A stretch of DNA of 64,000 bases from Chrysomallon squamiferum (taxonomy: Eukaryota > Mollusca > Gastropoda > Neomphalida > Peltospiridae). The stretch covers positions 10,408,976 to 10,472,975 of the forward strand of contig CM022665.1 of assembly GCA_012295275.1 (NCBI GenBank), in the 5' to 3' direction. The translations under genes were made by a program, and so were the position numbers. Below are positions 45,261 through 57,934 of this stretch, piece after piece. The notes under the pieces are model-generated. The model saw nothing but the letters and a program-made list of their open reading frames with translations. It was not told the origin of the DNA and searched no databases. Within the stretch, counting starts at the first letter, position 1; each line of letters starts with the position of its first letter.

Positions 45261-45644
45261 TTATTGTGAATAAAATAAATAGTGAAAAGGTAGTTGTGTT
45301 TGTTATAAACTTAGAATAGTATTTGAAAATTAGTATAGTTAAAATATAGTTATATAGTTTTTAAAATGTGTAAGATATTGGAAATGATGCTTATTAATAA
45401 CTACAATCGATATAGGTTTGTTTGATTTGGTTATGCTTTTGTTGTTGTTGTTGGTTTTTTGTTGGGTTTTTTCTGTGGAGGGGGCTGAAAATAGACAGTT
45501 TTGGAAAAACATAACGTAATGGAAATGTTTTCTTGGAGGAATATTTAGGCGGAATTTTTTTTTTTTTTTTTTTTAACATCGAATATCTGGGTTGTGGAAA
45601 TTAATATTTAATATAATTATATATAATCATTACAGATTTATATT

Positions 45645-45966
45645 AGTTTATTATCAAAATTTAAAATATCTTGTATACATATTTAATTAGTCCTAAATAA
45701 AAGAAATACGAAACTATTATTTAAATTTGCAAAAGAAATAAACAGTTCAAGCAAATTCTAGTGTTTGTCTTTTGCTTAAAATGTGACAATCGTATCTCAT
45801 GTCATGCGAAGTTCTAAGTATGTTCTGCAATCATTTAATAAAATAAAAGACTAGTTTATTACTTCTGTTTCGAAAACTACCTATTTCATAAATACATCAA
45901 CCGCTGCTTTAATGTTTTGTTCAAAATGTGCACGATTCAAAATATGTTCTACAAGAATGGAATTAC

Positions 45967-46035
<69 letters not shown>

Positions 46036-46175
46036 TTAATTAATGAGATTTTACAGTTTTCTACGTCTGAAATAAATTCATTTTTGTTTTGTTTTGCTTT
46101 TTCTTTCCAATCTGCAAATCGCATCCCAAGTCATACAAAGTTCAAAATACTCTATAGGTGTATTTAATTACTCCA
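45645..46175. repeat. Degenerate tandem units around a (GA)n
   Basis: Related strings occur at about 45649 (AAATTTAAAATATCTTGTAT), 45801 (GAAGTTCTAAGTATGTTCTG), 45929 (ATTCAAAATATGTTCTACAA) and 46138 (AAAGTTCAAAATACTCTATA). The first, second and fourth are followed by an ATTTAAT word. Upstream, CAATCGTATCTCATGTCATG and CAAATCGCATCCCAAGTCAT also match. Confidence 0.6.
45969..46032. repeat. (GA)n microsatellite, 64 bp
   Basis: Uninterrupted GA run inside a decayed tandem unit, so it arose or expanded after that unit was duplicated. Confidence 0.98.
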
Positions 46176-46199
46176 ATCATTACGGACAGTTTCAAGTTA

Positions 46200-47035
46200 C
46201 AAAAGATTAATTTTACTGAAAATTAGCTTCCCCGCCCCGCTTGCTATGAAACCCGATATTACAGCCTTCGTTTGTTACTTTTATTAAACTTCTGAGAAAG
46301 TAAGAATATTTCATTAAAGCGCCTGTCTAAAACGTGTTACCTAGATGACACGATTTGGGTATTTGGCATTTTAACAAAAGGATGTGTTCTCTTTTTCTTT
46401 CTCTCTCCACTATTTTTTTTTTTTCTTTTTTGCTACAACGCGCGTCTGTTTTTCCGAGATCAAACTAATAAATGACCTTGGCGGTTTTATCTTTGCCGCC
46501 ATGCCGGTAAATTGTAAAATGCGCATATGACAACTGAAGTAAATTGACCCCCCTCTGAGGCAATTACTGTCTAGACAGACCAAGACCAAAAATATCTTTT
46601 AGTTGTTTATGATCATGGTACTCGAAGAACAAGCAAAGTAATTGTGTGATAGACGATTTTTTTTTTCTATCGCATTATGCGAATTAAGGAATGAATGTAT
46701 CTGTAGATTTTGTCTGCTATTTTTACAGCCGATCTTCGAGTGGCGTGGCCATTTTTATTTGTGTTTGTTTTTCTTTACGTGTTTTATTGGATTTACTAAC
46801 AAAAAAAAAAAAAAAAAAAATTAAATAAATAATAATAATAATAATAAAACTTAATAGTACATAGTGTTTGAAGAGAAATTAATATGATTTTAAAGAGCTT
46901 ATTTTTGTTTCGGTTTTCGGTTTTCTTTTTTCTTTTTCTTTTTTCTTTTTATTTATTCTTAATTGTAAAAGTTTATCATTGTTCAGTAGGAACGAAAAAA
47001 GATCGTTTTATGTTTTAGTTTGTTCATTAGTTCTG
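46200..47035. other. Unique DNA with poly-A near 46800-46820
   Basis: GC-richer at 46430-46560, with a CGCGCG near 46440. No supported gene. Confidence 0.45.
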
Positions 47036-47144
47036 TTATTACTGCTGCTTCTGCTACTACTGCTGCTGCTGCTACTACTACTACTACTACTACTACTACT
47101 AAATTTAAATTACATTAAATTTATTTACTTCTATCATTTAAAAG

Positions 47145-47203
<59 letters not shown>
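47036..47203. repeat. (CTG/CTA)n and (GA)n pair
   Basis: (CTG) then (CTA)n at 47040-47100, a 48-bp AT spacer and (GA)n at 47149-47203. The 81-codon plus frame (poly-Leu then RERE) is an artefact. Confidence 0.97.
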
Positions 47204-47206
<3 letters not shown>

Positions 47207-48177
47207 ATTAATTTTTTAACGTAGGCAAGTTACCAAGGCTAGACGATTATCACTAAGCATATTTACTTACTGGACATGACACGCAAATTAAAAGCGCATA
47301 TGTTCCAATATAACAACACTCTTTGTTTTACCGTCCTTATCGTAGGAGGCGCCACATTGTTTTATTCGCGAGCTGGAGAAAAAAGCAAGCACTGTACAAG
47401 ATGTGTTATCTTAATGCATGGATTGTTTTTCACAGTAACGCGTTTACTGTAACCAGGGCCGAGATCAGTGTTTCTTTTAGATTGGATCTTCTCATTTCCC
47501 GTATTCATTTATTTATTTATTTATTTATTTAATTGTATTATTTATGTATTTAATTATTTATATATTTATTTTAATATGTTTAAAAATTAAAAAAGAAAAA
47601 AAAAAGTTTCTTGCTGTTGGTGTTATTGATGTTCTTCTTCTTGTGATGATGATGACGATAATGATTTTTATCTTTTTCTTTTCTATATTATTATTATTAT
47701 TTTTTTTAATTCATTATATTTCTATTTTATTCTATTTCACTTTTTTAAGTCAGATCGCTTTTCCTCTTTCTCTCTCTCTCTCTCATAATGGCTTCAAAAC
47801 AAATGTCATAAACGCTATTTATATATTTTTATTTTTATTTTATTATTAAATTCTTCAAAATCGTATTTCAGTTTCTGAATGATTATCAAACAACAAATCT
47901 TTTTCTCTTCTTTTTTTATTCTCGCTCTTTTTTTTTTTCTCTCTTTTTTTTTTTTTTTTTTATCAGACAAGTGATTTATTACCAAAAGCCCTAGCATTAC
48001 TTACATTACAAGATTAATTCTGTGTATTTTCTTTCTATATTTAGGATGACTTTAAAGATAAAATTCTTTATCTCTGAACTTCGTACAACATTCATTGTTG
48101 ATTGTATAATTCAATATGACTCGCGTGTTTGTGTGGGTGTACGTTCTATTTATGTTTTTTTTTTCTTTTTCTTTTTT
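47204..48177. other. Unique and T-rich DNA
   Basis: TTTA run near 47509-47530, a T run near 47943-47961, short (CT) and (ATT) patches. Nothing gene-like beyond AT-driven frames. Confidence 0.5.
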
Positions 48178-48211
48178 TCTTCTTCTTCTTCTTTTCTTCT
48201 TCTTCTTTTTC

Positions 48212-48246
<35 letters not shown>
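48178..48246. repeat. (TTC)n then (TTA)n
   Basis: Imperfect TTC/CTT units followed by pure (TTA)n at 48212-48246. Confidence 0.97.
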
Positions 48247-48792
48247 TTCTTAATGCTATAAATCATCAAATTGTTCTTTGCAAAATTAAAAATGACAAAA
48301 GAGCGTTAACGAATACCCATGCCCACACCCACACTATCTTTACTGAAGCTTAACACTATATATGTACATACAAATGCTCGCGCACACACAAACATGCACA
48401 CATGTACACATACATCCGTTGAATCTGTATTATGGCCTACTCTTATCAGCTGGCAGCAAAAACTCTTCAATATGCACCTTTCCTTTATCAGGAAAGCATC
48501 CACTATACACACATTTTGATAGACTGTCAGTGGAGCACTGGCTGTAACGGGAAACAAATAGAATGTTGCGAAGTATTCTGGTCATGAAACCTTTCATTCT
48601 GTCCATAATTAACTCCATAATTAATGAGCTTAAGACGAATTACATATGGTCACACTTTTTGTTTTCGTCGAACTAAGTCGGGTTTTTTTTTTTTTTTGTA
48701 TAACTTTTCGTTTTATAATATATCCTGAATTTATTCATTACTAACATATTTTACCGATCTTTTTTAAATGCTCATATATATTCATGCAACTG

Positions 48793-48796
<4 letters not shown>
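48247..48796. other. Unique DNA
   Basis: Several short overlapping frames at 48306-48618 on both strands, none recognisable; CACA-rich at 48380-48415. Confidence 0.4.

Positions 48797-48846
<50 letters not shown>
48797..48846. repeat. (TA)n microsatellite, 50 bp
   Basis: Longest pure TA run in the window. Confidence 0.98.
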
Positions 48847-48848
<2 letters not shown>

Positions 48849-49039
48849 CAGATGCATGAATCTAATTTTTATTTCTACCGAAGACATTTTTTTTTACCAC
48901 GTTATCTCTGAGACAAACGATTTCTTTAACAAAACTGATAGTGAACGCGGGCTACCAAAAATAAAATTCCCAGAATGTGCCAGGATTTGACCACAAGTCC
49001 GAACCCATTTTATCTACTCAACATTTAACATTCTACACA

Positions 49040-49300
49040 AATCAGCCGTCTGGCCGCACGCTTATTCGCGCAATTAAGGTCGACAGAACCGCGGAATGAA
49101 AACCATACATATTTGAACAGATGCTATAATGTTGTACTTCCGCGCGCGTGGCTCCTATCCGAAGAATAATTAAAGCCGTTAGGAAGATGCAAGAAAGTGA
49201 AGCCTGTTGACACGTGTGAAAATAGCAATTGACCAGCACGTGCACTGACGTCAAGTTAGACAGGCATCCATCACACTACTTCCGGTTCTTTGTTTCGCGA
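49040..49300. promoter_or_regulatory. Putative cis-regulatory island (CRE, E-boxes, ETS-like sites)
   Basis: A short CpG-bearing island in AT-rich surroundings. It holds ACTTCC followed by CGCGCGCG (49136-49148), CACGTG twice (49211-49216 and 49237-49242), a full CRE palindrome TGACGTCA (49246-49253) and ACTTCCGGT (49278-49286, a strong ETS-type site). Four motif classes within 160 bp suggest an enhancer or a TATA-less promoter. No first exon can be tied to it; the nearest candidate start is at 50432. Confidence 0.35.
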
Positions 49301-49363
49301 GAGAGAGAAAAAGAAGACCAAAAAACGCGTACCATATGGAATTATTTAAAGAAATAGTGAACG

Positions 49364-49386
49364 TTTTTTTTTTTTTTTTTTTTTTT
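49364..49386. repeat. Poly-T, about 23 bp
   Basis: Pure T run. Confidence 0.97.
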
Positions 49387-50238
49387 GCACCTTTCTATGC
49401 CGGATTTTTTTAAAGTAGCCTGCCAGATAACATGAAAATTAAGACACTAATAGTTTTTTTTCTATGTTGAATTCTGAATGGTTCCTTAAAATGCGTATTT
49501 AAAAAATTAAAAAAAAAAAAAAAAAAGTAAAGAAAAAGAAACAAAAAAAGAAGAAATACTCATGTTTAAATATTGTAAATATATTCACTCATGCATGCTA
49601 AAGCCCAAAACAGACATCGTAATTTCGGGCGATATTTCCCCCTATTTTCACTTCTTTTTTTAAACACCGTCATATTGTGCTTTACATTCTAAAACGGGCT
49701 ACCAGATAATAATAAAAGTGCATTTCGCTAATAATAGCGTTATTTTAATTTTAAGTTAAAAGAATTTAAATTTGCACTATCTGATTTTTTATTTCATTTT
49801 ATTTTACACTAAATTCATTTTCTTGCAACGTATGGTTGGTTACAAATACAGCAAAAGGTAAAAGATTCACGGCTGAAGGGAAGTAACTCTCAGGGTCAGT
49901 ATAATGAGATACAGAAACTTGTCTGAAAAAAAAAAAGTAAAAAAAAAAACATCATAAAAAAATAAAAATCCCATCTGTGATGAGATAATCATAAAACTTG
50001 ATCATCCTTTTTCACAGTGGTTTCTTGAACATCATAACTTAATCACTCCACATAAAATAAATAAAACTGATACGCTGTATTTCATTTTCGTCTAAAAGTA
50101 TCAGTTATTTTTGTGAGAAGTTACGCAGGTTTGCAATTTCCTTAGCCATCAGTGAATATATTGTACAATGTTATCACAGTGCTCTATAGAAATTAAAAAG
50201 AAAAGAGATATCTTTTACAGCTAAAATTTAAAAGCTAT
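49387..50238. other. Unique AT-rich DNA
   Basis: A-rich patches at 49500-49520 and 49925-49950; no other feature. Confidence 0.5.
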
Positions 50239-50283
50239 TGTTGTTGTTGTTGTTGTTTTGTTTTTGTTTTTCTTTCGTTTCAC

Positions 50284-50316
<33 letters not shown>

Positions 50317-50317
50317 G
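50239..50317. repeat. (TTG)n and (TTA)n
   Basis: Short (TTG)n at 50239-50256 and (TTA)n at 50285-50317. Confidence 0.95.
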
Positions 50318-50431
50318 ATCGTTGTTGGTGATGTTGACGTAGATGACGATGACTATACTGCTGTTTTTGTTGTAAAATGAAAGCTAGAATGCAAAGTCTT
50401 TACCTAACTGTAACTGTTATTTCGTACCAAG

Positions 50432-50451
50432 ATGGCGTCTAGGTACATAAG
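50432..50451 (+). CDS. Speculative first coding exon (six codons plus two bases)
   Basis: ACCAAGATGGCGTC gives an ATG in excellent context that coincides with the YY1 core AAGATGGCG, which often straddles start codons of animal housekeeping genes. The frame reads Met-Ala-Ser-Arg-Tyr-Ile and then meets a strong donor, ATAAG|GTAAGAAG; unspliced, the next in-frame codon pair is AGG TAA. The tiny size means chance is a serious alternative, and no downstream exon is identified. The regulatory island at 49040-49300 lies 1.1 kb upstream. Confidence 0.15.
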
Positions 50452-50603
50452 GTAAGAAGAGGTTTTGAAAACATCGAAAACAATACTTAAGACTGAATTA
50501 TATAACAACTGAATGAAAAATTCAAACATGTTTATAACAAATAAAGAATTAATTTTATTGGAAGGATTTTTGTTGTTGTTGTTGTTTTTAATAATTTGTA
50601 TTG

Positions 50604-50604
<1 letters not shown>

Positions 50605-50656
<52 letters not shown>
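50605..50656. repeat. (TTTA)n microsatellite, 52 bp
   Basis: Longest clean TTTA run, followed by ATTTT units. Confidence 0.97.
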
Positions 50657-50660
<4 letters not shown>

Positions 50661-50734
50661 TTTTATTTTATTTTTTTCGTTTGTTTTGTTTTGAAACGTA
50701 AATAACAGATCAAACATAAAAAAGCTCAACATAT

Positions 50735-50735
50735 A

Positions 50736-50767
<32 letters not shown>

Positions 50768-50800
50768 ATGTATATATGTATAATAATACATACACACACA
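50735..50800. repeat. (AT)n, (GT)n and (CA)n patch
   Basis: Short (AT)n, (GT)n at about 50744-50768 and mirrored ACACAC after 50789. Confidence 0.9.
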
Positions 50801-50944
50801 CAAACGCACAGGCATGCACCTTTTTACTCAAAGAAACACAGATGAGAGCGGAGTAACACATTAGTAACCCAGTGCTTAATTTAACATATTTATAATGATG
50901 GCAGCTTTGGAGATATAATCATATTTAATGATTTCAAATTCCCA

Positions 50945-51060
50945 TTCAGTCGGGCTGAGGCTCTCTCTCTGGCGCCAGGTCGAGCAACGCATTGCGGAGA
51001 GGGCCGCGTGAGTGACGTGCATCTTGGCTACTCACGTGCAGACACTTGACCCGAAATGAC
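50945..51060. promoter_or_regulatory. Short GC-rich island with inverted repeat and E-box
   Basis: Markedly GC-richer than its flanks. CGTGAGT (51007-51013) and ACTCACG (51030-51036) are perfect 7-bp inverted arms. CACGTG lies at 51033-51038 and a GTGACGTGC string between the arms. No transcript signal is attached. Confidence 0.25.
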
Positions 51061-51283
51061 TCGGAACAGAACAGCCTTACTTGTATCTACAAATACTAGC
51101 TCTATTTTATTAAATGACTGATAAACGAGCGTTATGTCCCATATCAAATTTAGCCACAATAAAATAACAAAAGTCGACAATGAAACGCTTGTTACGTTGA
51201 CAGATCTGTTTCTCGGTGCGACTGTGGTCAAATACCATCATGCCTTGTTGGAATGGAATGCTGTTATGTTTGTTTGGTGTGTA

Positions 51284-51330
51284 TGTGTATGTTTGTATGT
51301 ATGTATGTATGTATGTATGTGGATGTGTAT
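51284..51330. repeat. (GTAT)n
   Basis: GTAT run with flanking TG units. Confidence 0.95.
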
Positions 51331-51447
51331 CTCTGATCTTGTACTTTGGTATTTTATATGTTTAATGTGATTTAGTAAAAGGGTGTGTTCTGATTGAACT
51401 TGATGTACTTGAACAGAAATGACTTTTATCTGCATATCATTGACAGT

Positions 51448-51490
51448 TTGTGTGTGTGTGCGTGCGTGCGTGTGTGTATGTGTGTTATAT
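51448..51490. repeat. (TG)n with CG steps
   Basis: TGTGTG passing through GCGTGCGTGCGTG. Confidence 0.93.
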
Positions 51491-51538
51491 TTCTGTTTAT
51501 GTATGTATTTATTATTGTTCTTTTTAATACCGGTCTTT

Positions 51539-51588
51539 TCTCTTCTTCTTCTTGTTTCTTCTTCTTCTTCTTCTTCTTCTTCTTCTTC
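51539..51588. repeat. (TTC)n microsatellite
   Basis: TTC/CTT run of about 50 bp with one GTT interruption; a purine-pyrimidine mirror able to form triplex-type structures. Confidence 0.96.
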
Positions 51589-52189
51589 AATTGTGATCAG
51601 AACATTCCTAAATCTGAACTCCTTCTTTCTAATTCGACTTAGCATAATCATATTATTATCTCTACAAAAACACGAATAATAACTTCTAATTTAAATATTC
51701 GTATTTTAACCTCATACAACGACCACTGCGCATGGAAAGCTGTAATGGACAAAATGACTAGGTTTGTATTTCCATTCTATCGGAAGATGTCTAAATTATC
51801 TTACAGAGATAGCGGTGCTGCAGGAAGCCACAACGCTTGCCGAGAATTGCCGAGTCAGGTTTTAAGCTAACAGATTAACTAATTTAGAGAAGTCTTTAGA
51901 CTCGCTATTAAAAGAAATTGGCAGACAGTGGGGGTTAATTGAAAGCCAGACTGTGTGACTACCAGCAGAACGCGAGTCGTTCGCTCCGGCTTAAAGACTC
52001 GGCTTACGAGAAAAATGTTTTTACTTAACACTGAAAAGTTTAATTTACTGAAACATTTCTTACCGTAAAACTGATAAAATCAAATACGTCCATACCTTCA
52101 CGAACGTGTTTCTGTCAGTCTGAAACATTGTTGGCTATACGTAATTACAGACTAAATAATGATGACTTGCCTGCAGTTGTTAGAAAGCT
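51589..52189. other. Unique DNA
   Basis: Complex sequence, GC-richer at 51800-52000; no frame of interest. Confidence 0.45.
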
Positions 52190-52258
52190 GTCTATGGCAC
52201 GTTGGTTAGAGCGTTGGTTATAATACGTAATGCGTAGCAGAATCGGTCCATTTTTTTA
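52190..52258 (+). mobile_element. tRNA-like fragment (SINE head or tRNA pseudogene)
   Basis: GGCACGTTGGTTAGAGCG (about 52196-52213) matches the D-arm/A-box region of tRNAs with a GGTTAGAGCG loop. AGAATCGGTCC (about 52239-52249) lies where the T arm should be, and a T run follows at once. The T arm is too degenerate for a functional tRNA. Confidence 0.4.
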
Positions 52259-53008
52259 TTTACAAAACTTATTTCTTTGTTCTTTATATTTATTGTTACG
52301 CATCACTTTCATCAAAGACTGGTGCCTAGTACAAATAAAATAAAGGCTACTGAATGTATATAAAAGTAAATTAGGTTGTTTATTCAAACACTTCAACAAC
52401 AAACCAAGAACAGTCAATCGGTGGTGTATATAAACTGTACTTATATTGTGTAAATACGAACAAAGAAGCACTTTAATAAATAAATAAATAAATAAATTTG
52501 AAGTGTCAAAAATTGTAATGAGAGCTGTCTACACTCTTTAACTAGAAACGAAAAATATAATAATTTAGGACTATATATATATATATATTTAAAAAAAAAA
52601 AAATGAATATATATCACAGATGCATTTTGAGTATAAACATTATAAAGAAGTAATTCAAAATGCACAAAGGCTATTTTAACCATTACAGGTAGTCTTTAAC
52701 TTACAAACGTTCAACTGGCGCCACTGCTTATACTGGCTGGTACATTTTTGTGAAAATTGTATGTAAGAGGATACGCTAATTCGGTTAGAACAGAGATGTA
52801 ATATATGGTTAGTTGTAATATAAGGCAGCGTGTGCCAGGCACCGGCAAATCATTCTGTAAAGTATTCACTCAGTATGTCTTAGACTCCAAATGAGATTTA
52901 AATGTACACGTAATTTATTACAGCGTTACGTTGCGTGGGTTATACAAATTTAGTAAATCGCCTGAAAAATTAAATCTACGAGGTGAAAAGAGAACGAAGA
53001 AGAAGAAG
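52259..53008. other. Unique AT-rich DNA
   Basis: Small repeats only: (TAAA)n at 52474-52497, (TA)n and A13 near 52573-52603. Confidence 0.5.
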
Positions 53009-53040
53009 AAGAAAGAAAAAAAAAAAAAAAAAAAAAAAGA
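52993..53040. repeat. (GAA)n and A23
   Basis: GAA units followed by an A run at 53016-53038. Confidence 0.95.
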
Positions 53041-53108
53041 AGATTTTTAAGGAAAAATGTCAGTTAAAATAAAATAAATTTGTTAGCCTTTTTTGCCCCT
53101 TCCTTCTT

Positions 53109-53122
53109 CCCCCCCCCCCCCC
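53109..53122. repeat. Poly-C, 14 bp
   Basis: The longest C/G homopolymer found; rare in this AT-rich window. Confidence 0.95.
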
Positions 53123-53483
53123 ATACATTGTTACTATGAAATGAAATAAGGAGAGAAACAAATTTCAGGAAAGAAAAATCGTTGATTTTTGTATTTTTTT
53201 TGTTTATTTGTCATTTTAATTATTCGTTCATTAGGGTTCGTGGATTTTGTTTGTTTATATCCTGTCCATACGTAATTATTAGCACTGTAATTTGATGATG
53301 ATAAGCAAACATAATAAAGAAAACTTACCATCTGTAATTGTTGCTGTGATATTAAATTGTTCTTATGTGTGTATATACTGTTATAAATATTTATGGATAG
53401 AGGTATGTATGTATAATTAGAAAATAAATCCACACTCTTTGTATGTATAAATGTATGCATATATGCACGTACGTGTATGTTCC
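53123..53483. other. Unique AT-rich DNA
   Basis: Part of a minus frame that is open through the adjacent repeat; not a credible gene. Confidence 0.5.
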
Positions 53484-53530
53484 TATTATTATTGTTGTTG
53501 TTGTTGTTGTTGTTGTTGTTATTATTATTA

Positions 53531-53580
<50 letters not shown>
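53484..53580. repeat. (ATT)n(GTT)n(ATT)n
   Basis: About 97 bp of ATT/GTT trinucleotides; reads as a long poly-Asn stretch on minus and poly-Ile/Val on plus. Confidence 0.98.
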
Positions 53581-53643
53581 TTGTTTTATTTCCGAATATC
53601 TACAAGTATGCACATTATTTCACCATTCCTATTTCTTCACAAA

Positions 53644-53886
53644 TTAACTGATAACTAAAGAAAGAAAAAAAATAAAAAGATTAAGGGAACAAAAGACGGA
53701 GGATGTATCTAAACACTTAACATTTTGTTTAGAATAATGCAATAAAACATTCAAGAACTGAGCCCAGTAATTACATCCATTTTCAAACAACAGTTTTCGC
53801 ATTGCACATTTGTAAATTCTGGTTTGAGCGGTATCGGTTACAGCAGCATTGCGGCAAATATCGGGATTTGCTAAGGTTGCCGACAT
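53644..53886 (-). CDS. Candidate 80-codon ORF
   Basis: Starting from ATG at 53886-53884 (context CGAAAATGTCGG), the minus frame encodes 80 residues. The first two thirds are varied (MSATLANPDICRN, QTRIYKCAMRKLLFENG), and the end is strongly hydrophobic (FIFFLSLVIS), like a membrane segment or an AT-driven tail. An AATAAA signal lies about 55 bases past the stop (complement at 53585-53590). The frame extends upstream to 53976 without a better ATG. No domain is recognised, and plus frames cover the upstream part. Confidence 0.17.
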   Translation of the reverse strand: MSATLANPDICRNAAVTDTAQTRIYKCAMRKLLFENGCNYWAQFLNVLLHYSKQNVKCLDTSSVFCSLNLFIFFLSLVIS

Positions 53887-53976
53887 TTTCGAGATAAAAA
53901 AGCCTGGCCTGAGACCACACACGAAGCGTGTTGGTTGAAGAAGACACGACTTGCATACAGGGAGAACAGACCACAC

Positions 53977-56355
<2,379 letters not shown>

Positions 56356-56650
56356 AAAGCTCATAGTTCTCTTGCCAGGATTAAAACTGCTTTTCAGTTG
56401 CATAAACAACTGTTATTTTTTAAATTATCTATATTTATATTATATTTAAAGCTCATATTTTTCTCTGCTCTGCCAGGATTAAAACTGCTGACTATTTTGG
56501 ACCCTGTAACGTTTGGGAGGATCTGAAGCTTTTAAAAACGAAATTATCTTGTTGTTCAAACAATGAAATATTAGAGAGAGGTCTGTTGCTCAACTAGATG
56601 TTATTTTTTAAATTATCTGTATTTATATCACTATTTAAACAAGTGTTTTT
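56356..56650. repeat. Tandem duplication in AT-rich DNA
   Basis: TTAAAGCTCATAGTTCTC + TTGCCAGGATTAAAACTGCT (about 56354-56392) recurs at 56446-56491 with ATTTTTCTCTGCTC in the middle. TTATTTTTTAAATTATCT (about 56412) recurs at about 56600. Confidence 0.8.
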
Positions 56651-56716
56651 GTTTTTTTGTTTTGTTTTGTTTTTTTTGTTTGCAGTTTTTCTTCTTCTTT
56701 TAAATGTATTTTCTTG

Positions 56717-56876
56717 TTTTTTTTTTTTTTTTTTTTTTTGTTTTTTTTTCTGGGGGTTTTTTTTGTGTGTTTTTTGTATCTTATTATTATTGTTTAATTT
56801 TATTTTTGGTTTTTGTGTTTGTTTTTATTTCAATACCGTTCTAAAGTGTCTTCATTAAAAAAAAAAAAAAAAAAAA
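56717..56876. repeat. T23 mosaic and A20
   Basis: T23 at 56717-56739, further T runs broken by G, and A20 at about 56857-56876. Confidence 0.93.
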
Positions 56877-57420
56877 TTAAAATTAAAATCCACAGGTATG
56901 AATGAGAGAATGAATAAATAAACAACAACAACAACAATAAAAGACAAGAACTGCAACAACAGCAACAATAATAATAGCCCATACATCCAGTATTAATTTC
57001 TATACTTTTCCAATTTAACTTTTTATCAGTCTTAGATTACACACTCTCGTGTCACCATTCTGTGTTGTCAAGTTGTTTACACTACCGGTGTCGCACCATT
57101 TTTGCTCCACCTATATCGCATTGTATTGCTATTGCTCCGCACAAGATATACCGCTGACACTGGAGAACGTTTCACCTTTGGCTTTTCCTATCTCTTGTAC
57201 TATCTATCTCTGACACATTATGTTGTAGCTGACATTTTGACATATTAAATGCTAAAAGATACTGTCAAATCTTTTTTGTGTCGAAATGAGAACGACCTGA
57301 AGGGCATGTCTCATTGGATGACCTTGTCCCAAACTGACCTCAGTAATTTGTATTAATTTAAATGTGTGTATGTGTCTGTGTGTCTGTGTATATAGATGCA
57401 TATATTATGTGTATTTATCC
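56877..57420. other. Unique DNA
   Basis: (AAC)n near 56922-56938; otherwise complex sequence without a long frame. Confidence 0.5.
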
Positions 57421-57451
<31 letters not shown>

Positions 57452-57452
57452 C

Positions 57453-57493
<41 letters not shown>
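57421..57493. repeat. A28 then (TA)n
   Basis: A28 at 57421-57448 and (TA)n at about 57456-57493. Confidence 0.97.
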
Positions 57494-57494
<1 letters not shown>

Positions 57495-57623
57495 CGTGTT
57501 TGTGTGTGTACGTGTGTGTCTGTAATATGGACACATCATAATTTCTTTAATTACTAAATAAAATTAAAAATGTATAAATGGGTAAACAGTATTAGTCAGA
57601 ATAGGTTCTTTATGAGTCATCAT

Positions 57624-57778
57624 AAAAAAAAAAAAATTTTTTTTTTTTTTTTTTAAATCGTCCTATTTTACTTTTCTGATTTCCTAAACATCTCGTGACT
57701 GGTGTTATTAAATTTCATCAAATGTCAAACTTTCGGTCATAAAGGATTTTATTTTTTTTTTTTTTTTTTTTTTTTTTT
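57624..57778. repeat. A13/T18 abutting pair and T27
   Basis: A13 (57624-57636) directly joins T18 (57637-57654), a perfect A:T palindrome. T27 follows at 57752-57778 with an A/AAAG stretch just beyond. Confidence 0.95.
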
Positions 57779-57934
57779 CATTTAAAGAAAAAAAAGAAAA
57801 GAAAAAAAAGAAAGAAAACTGAGTTACTCTTCGTCATTGGTTCCTCAGTCACGTACGTTCGTGGTTAGATGTAACACTGTTTATTCACAGCTACCTGCTA
57901 CATCTACAAAACAAACAAACACTCCCATCTATTG

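Noticed and set aside
46979-47224. Poly-Leu plus RERERE frame
   Set aside because: (CTA)n followed by (GA)n.
53134-53613. 159-codon minus frame with a long Asn stretch
   Set aside because: The Asn run is (ATT)n read on the other strand; the rest is AT-rich DNA with no domain.
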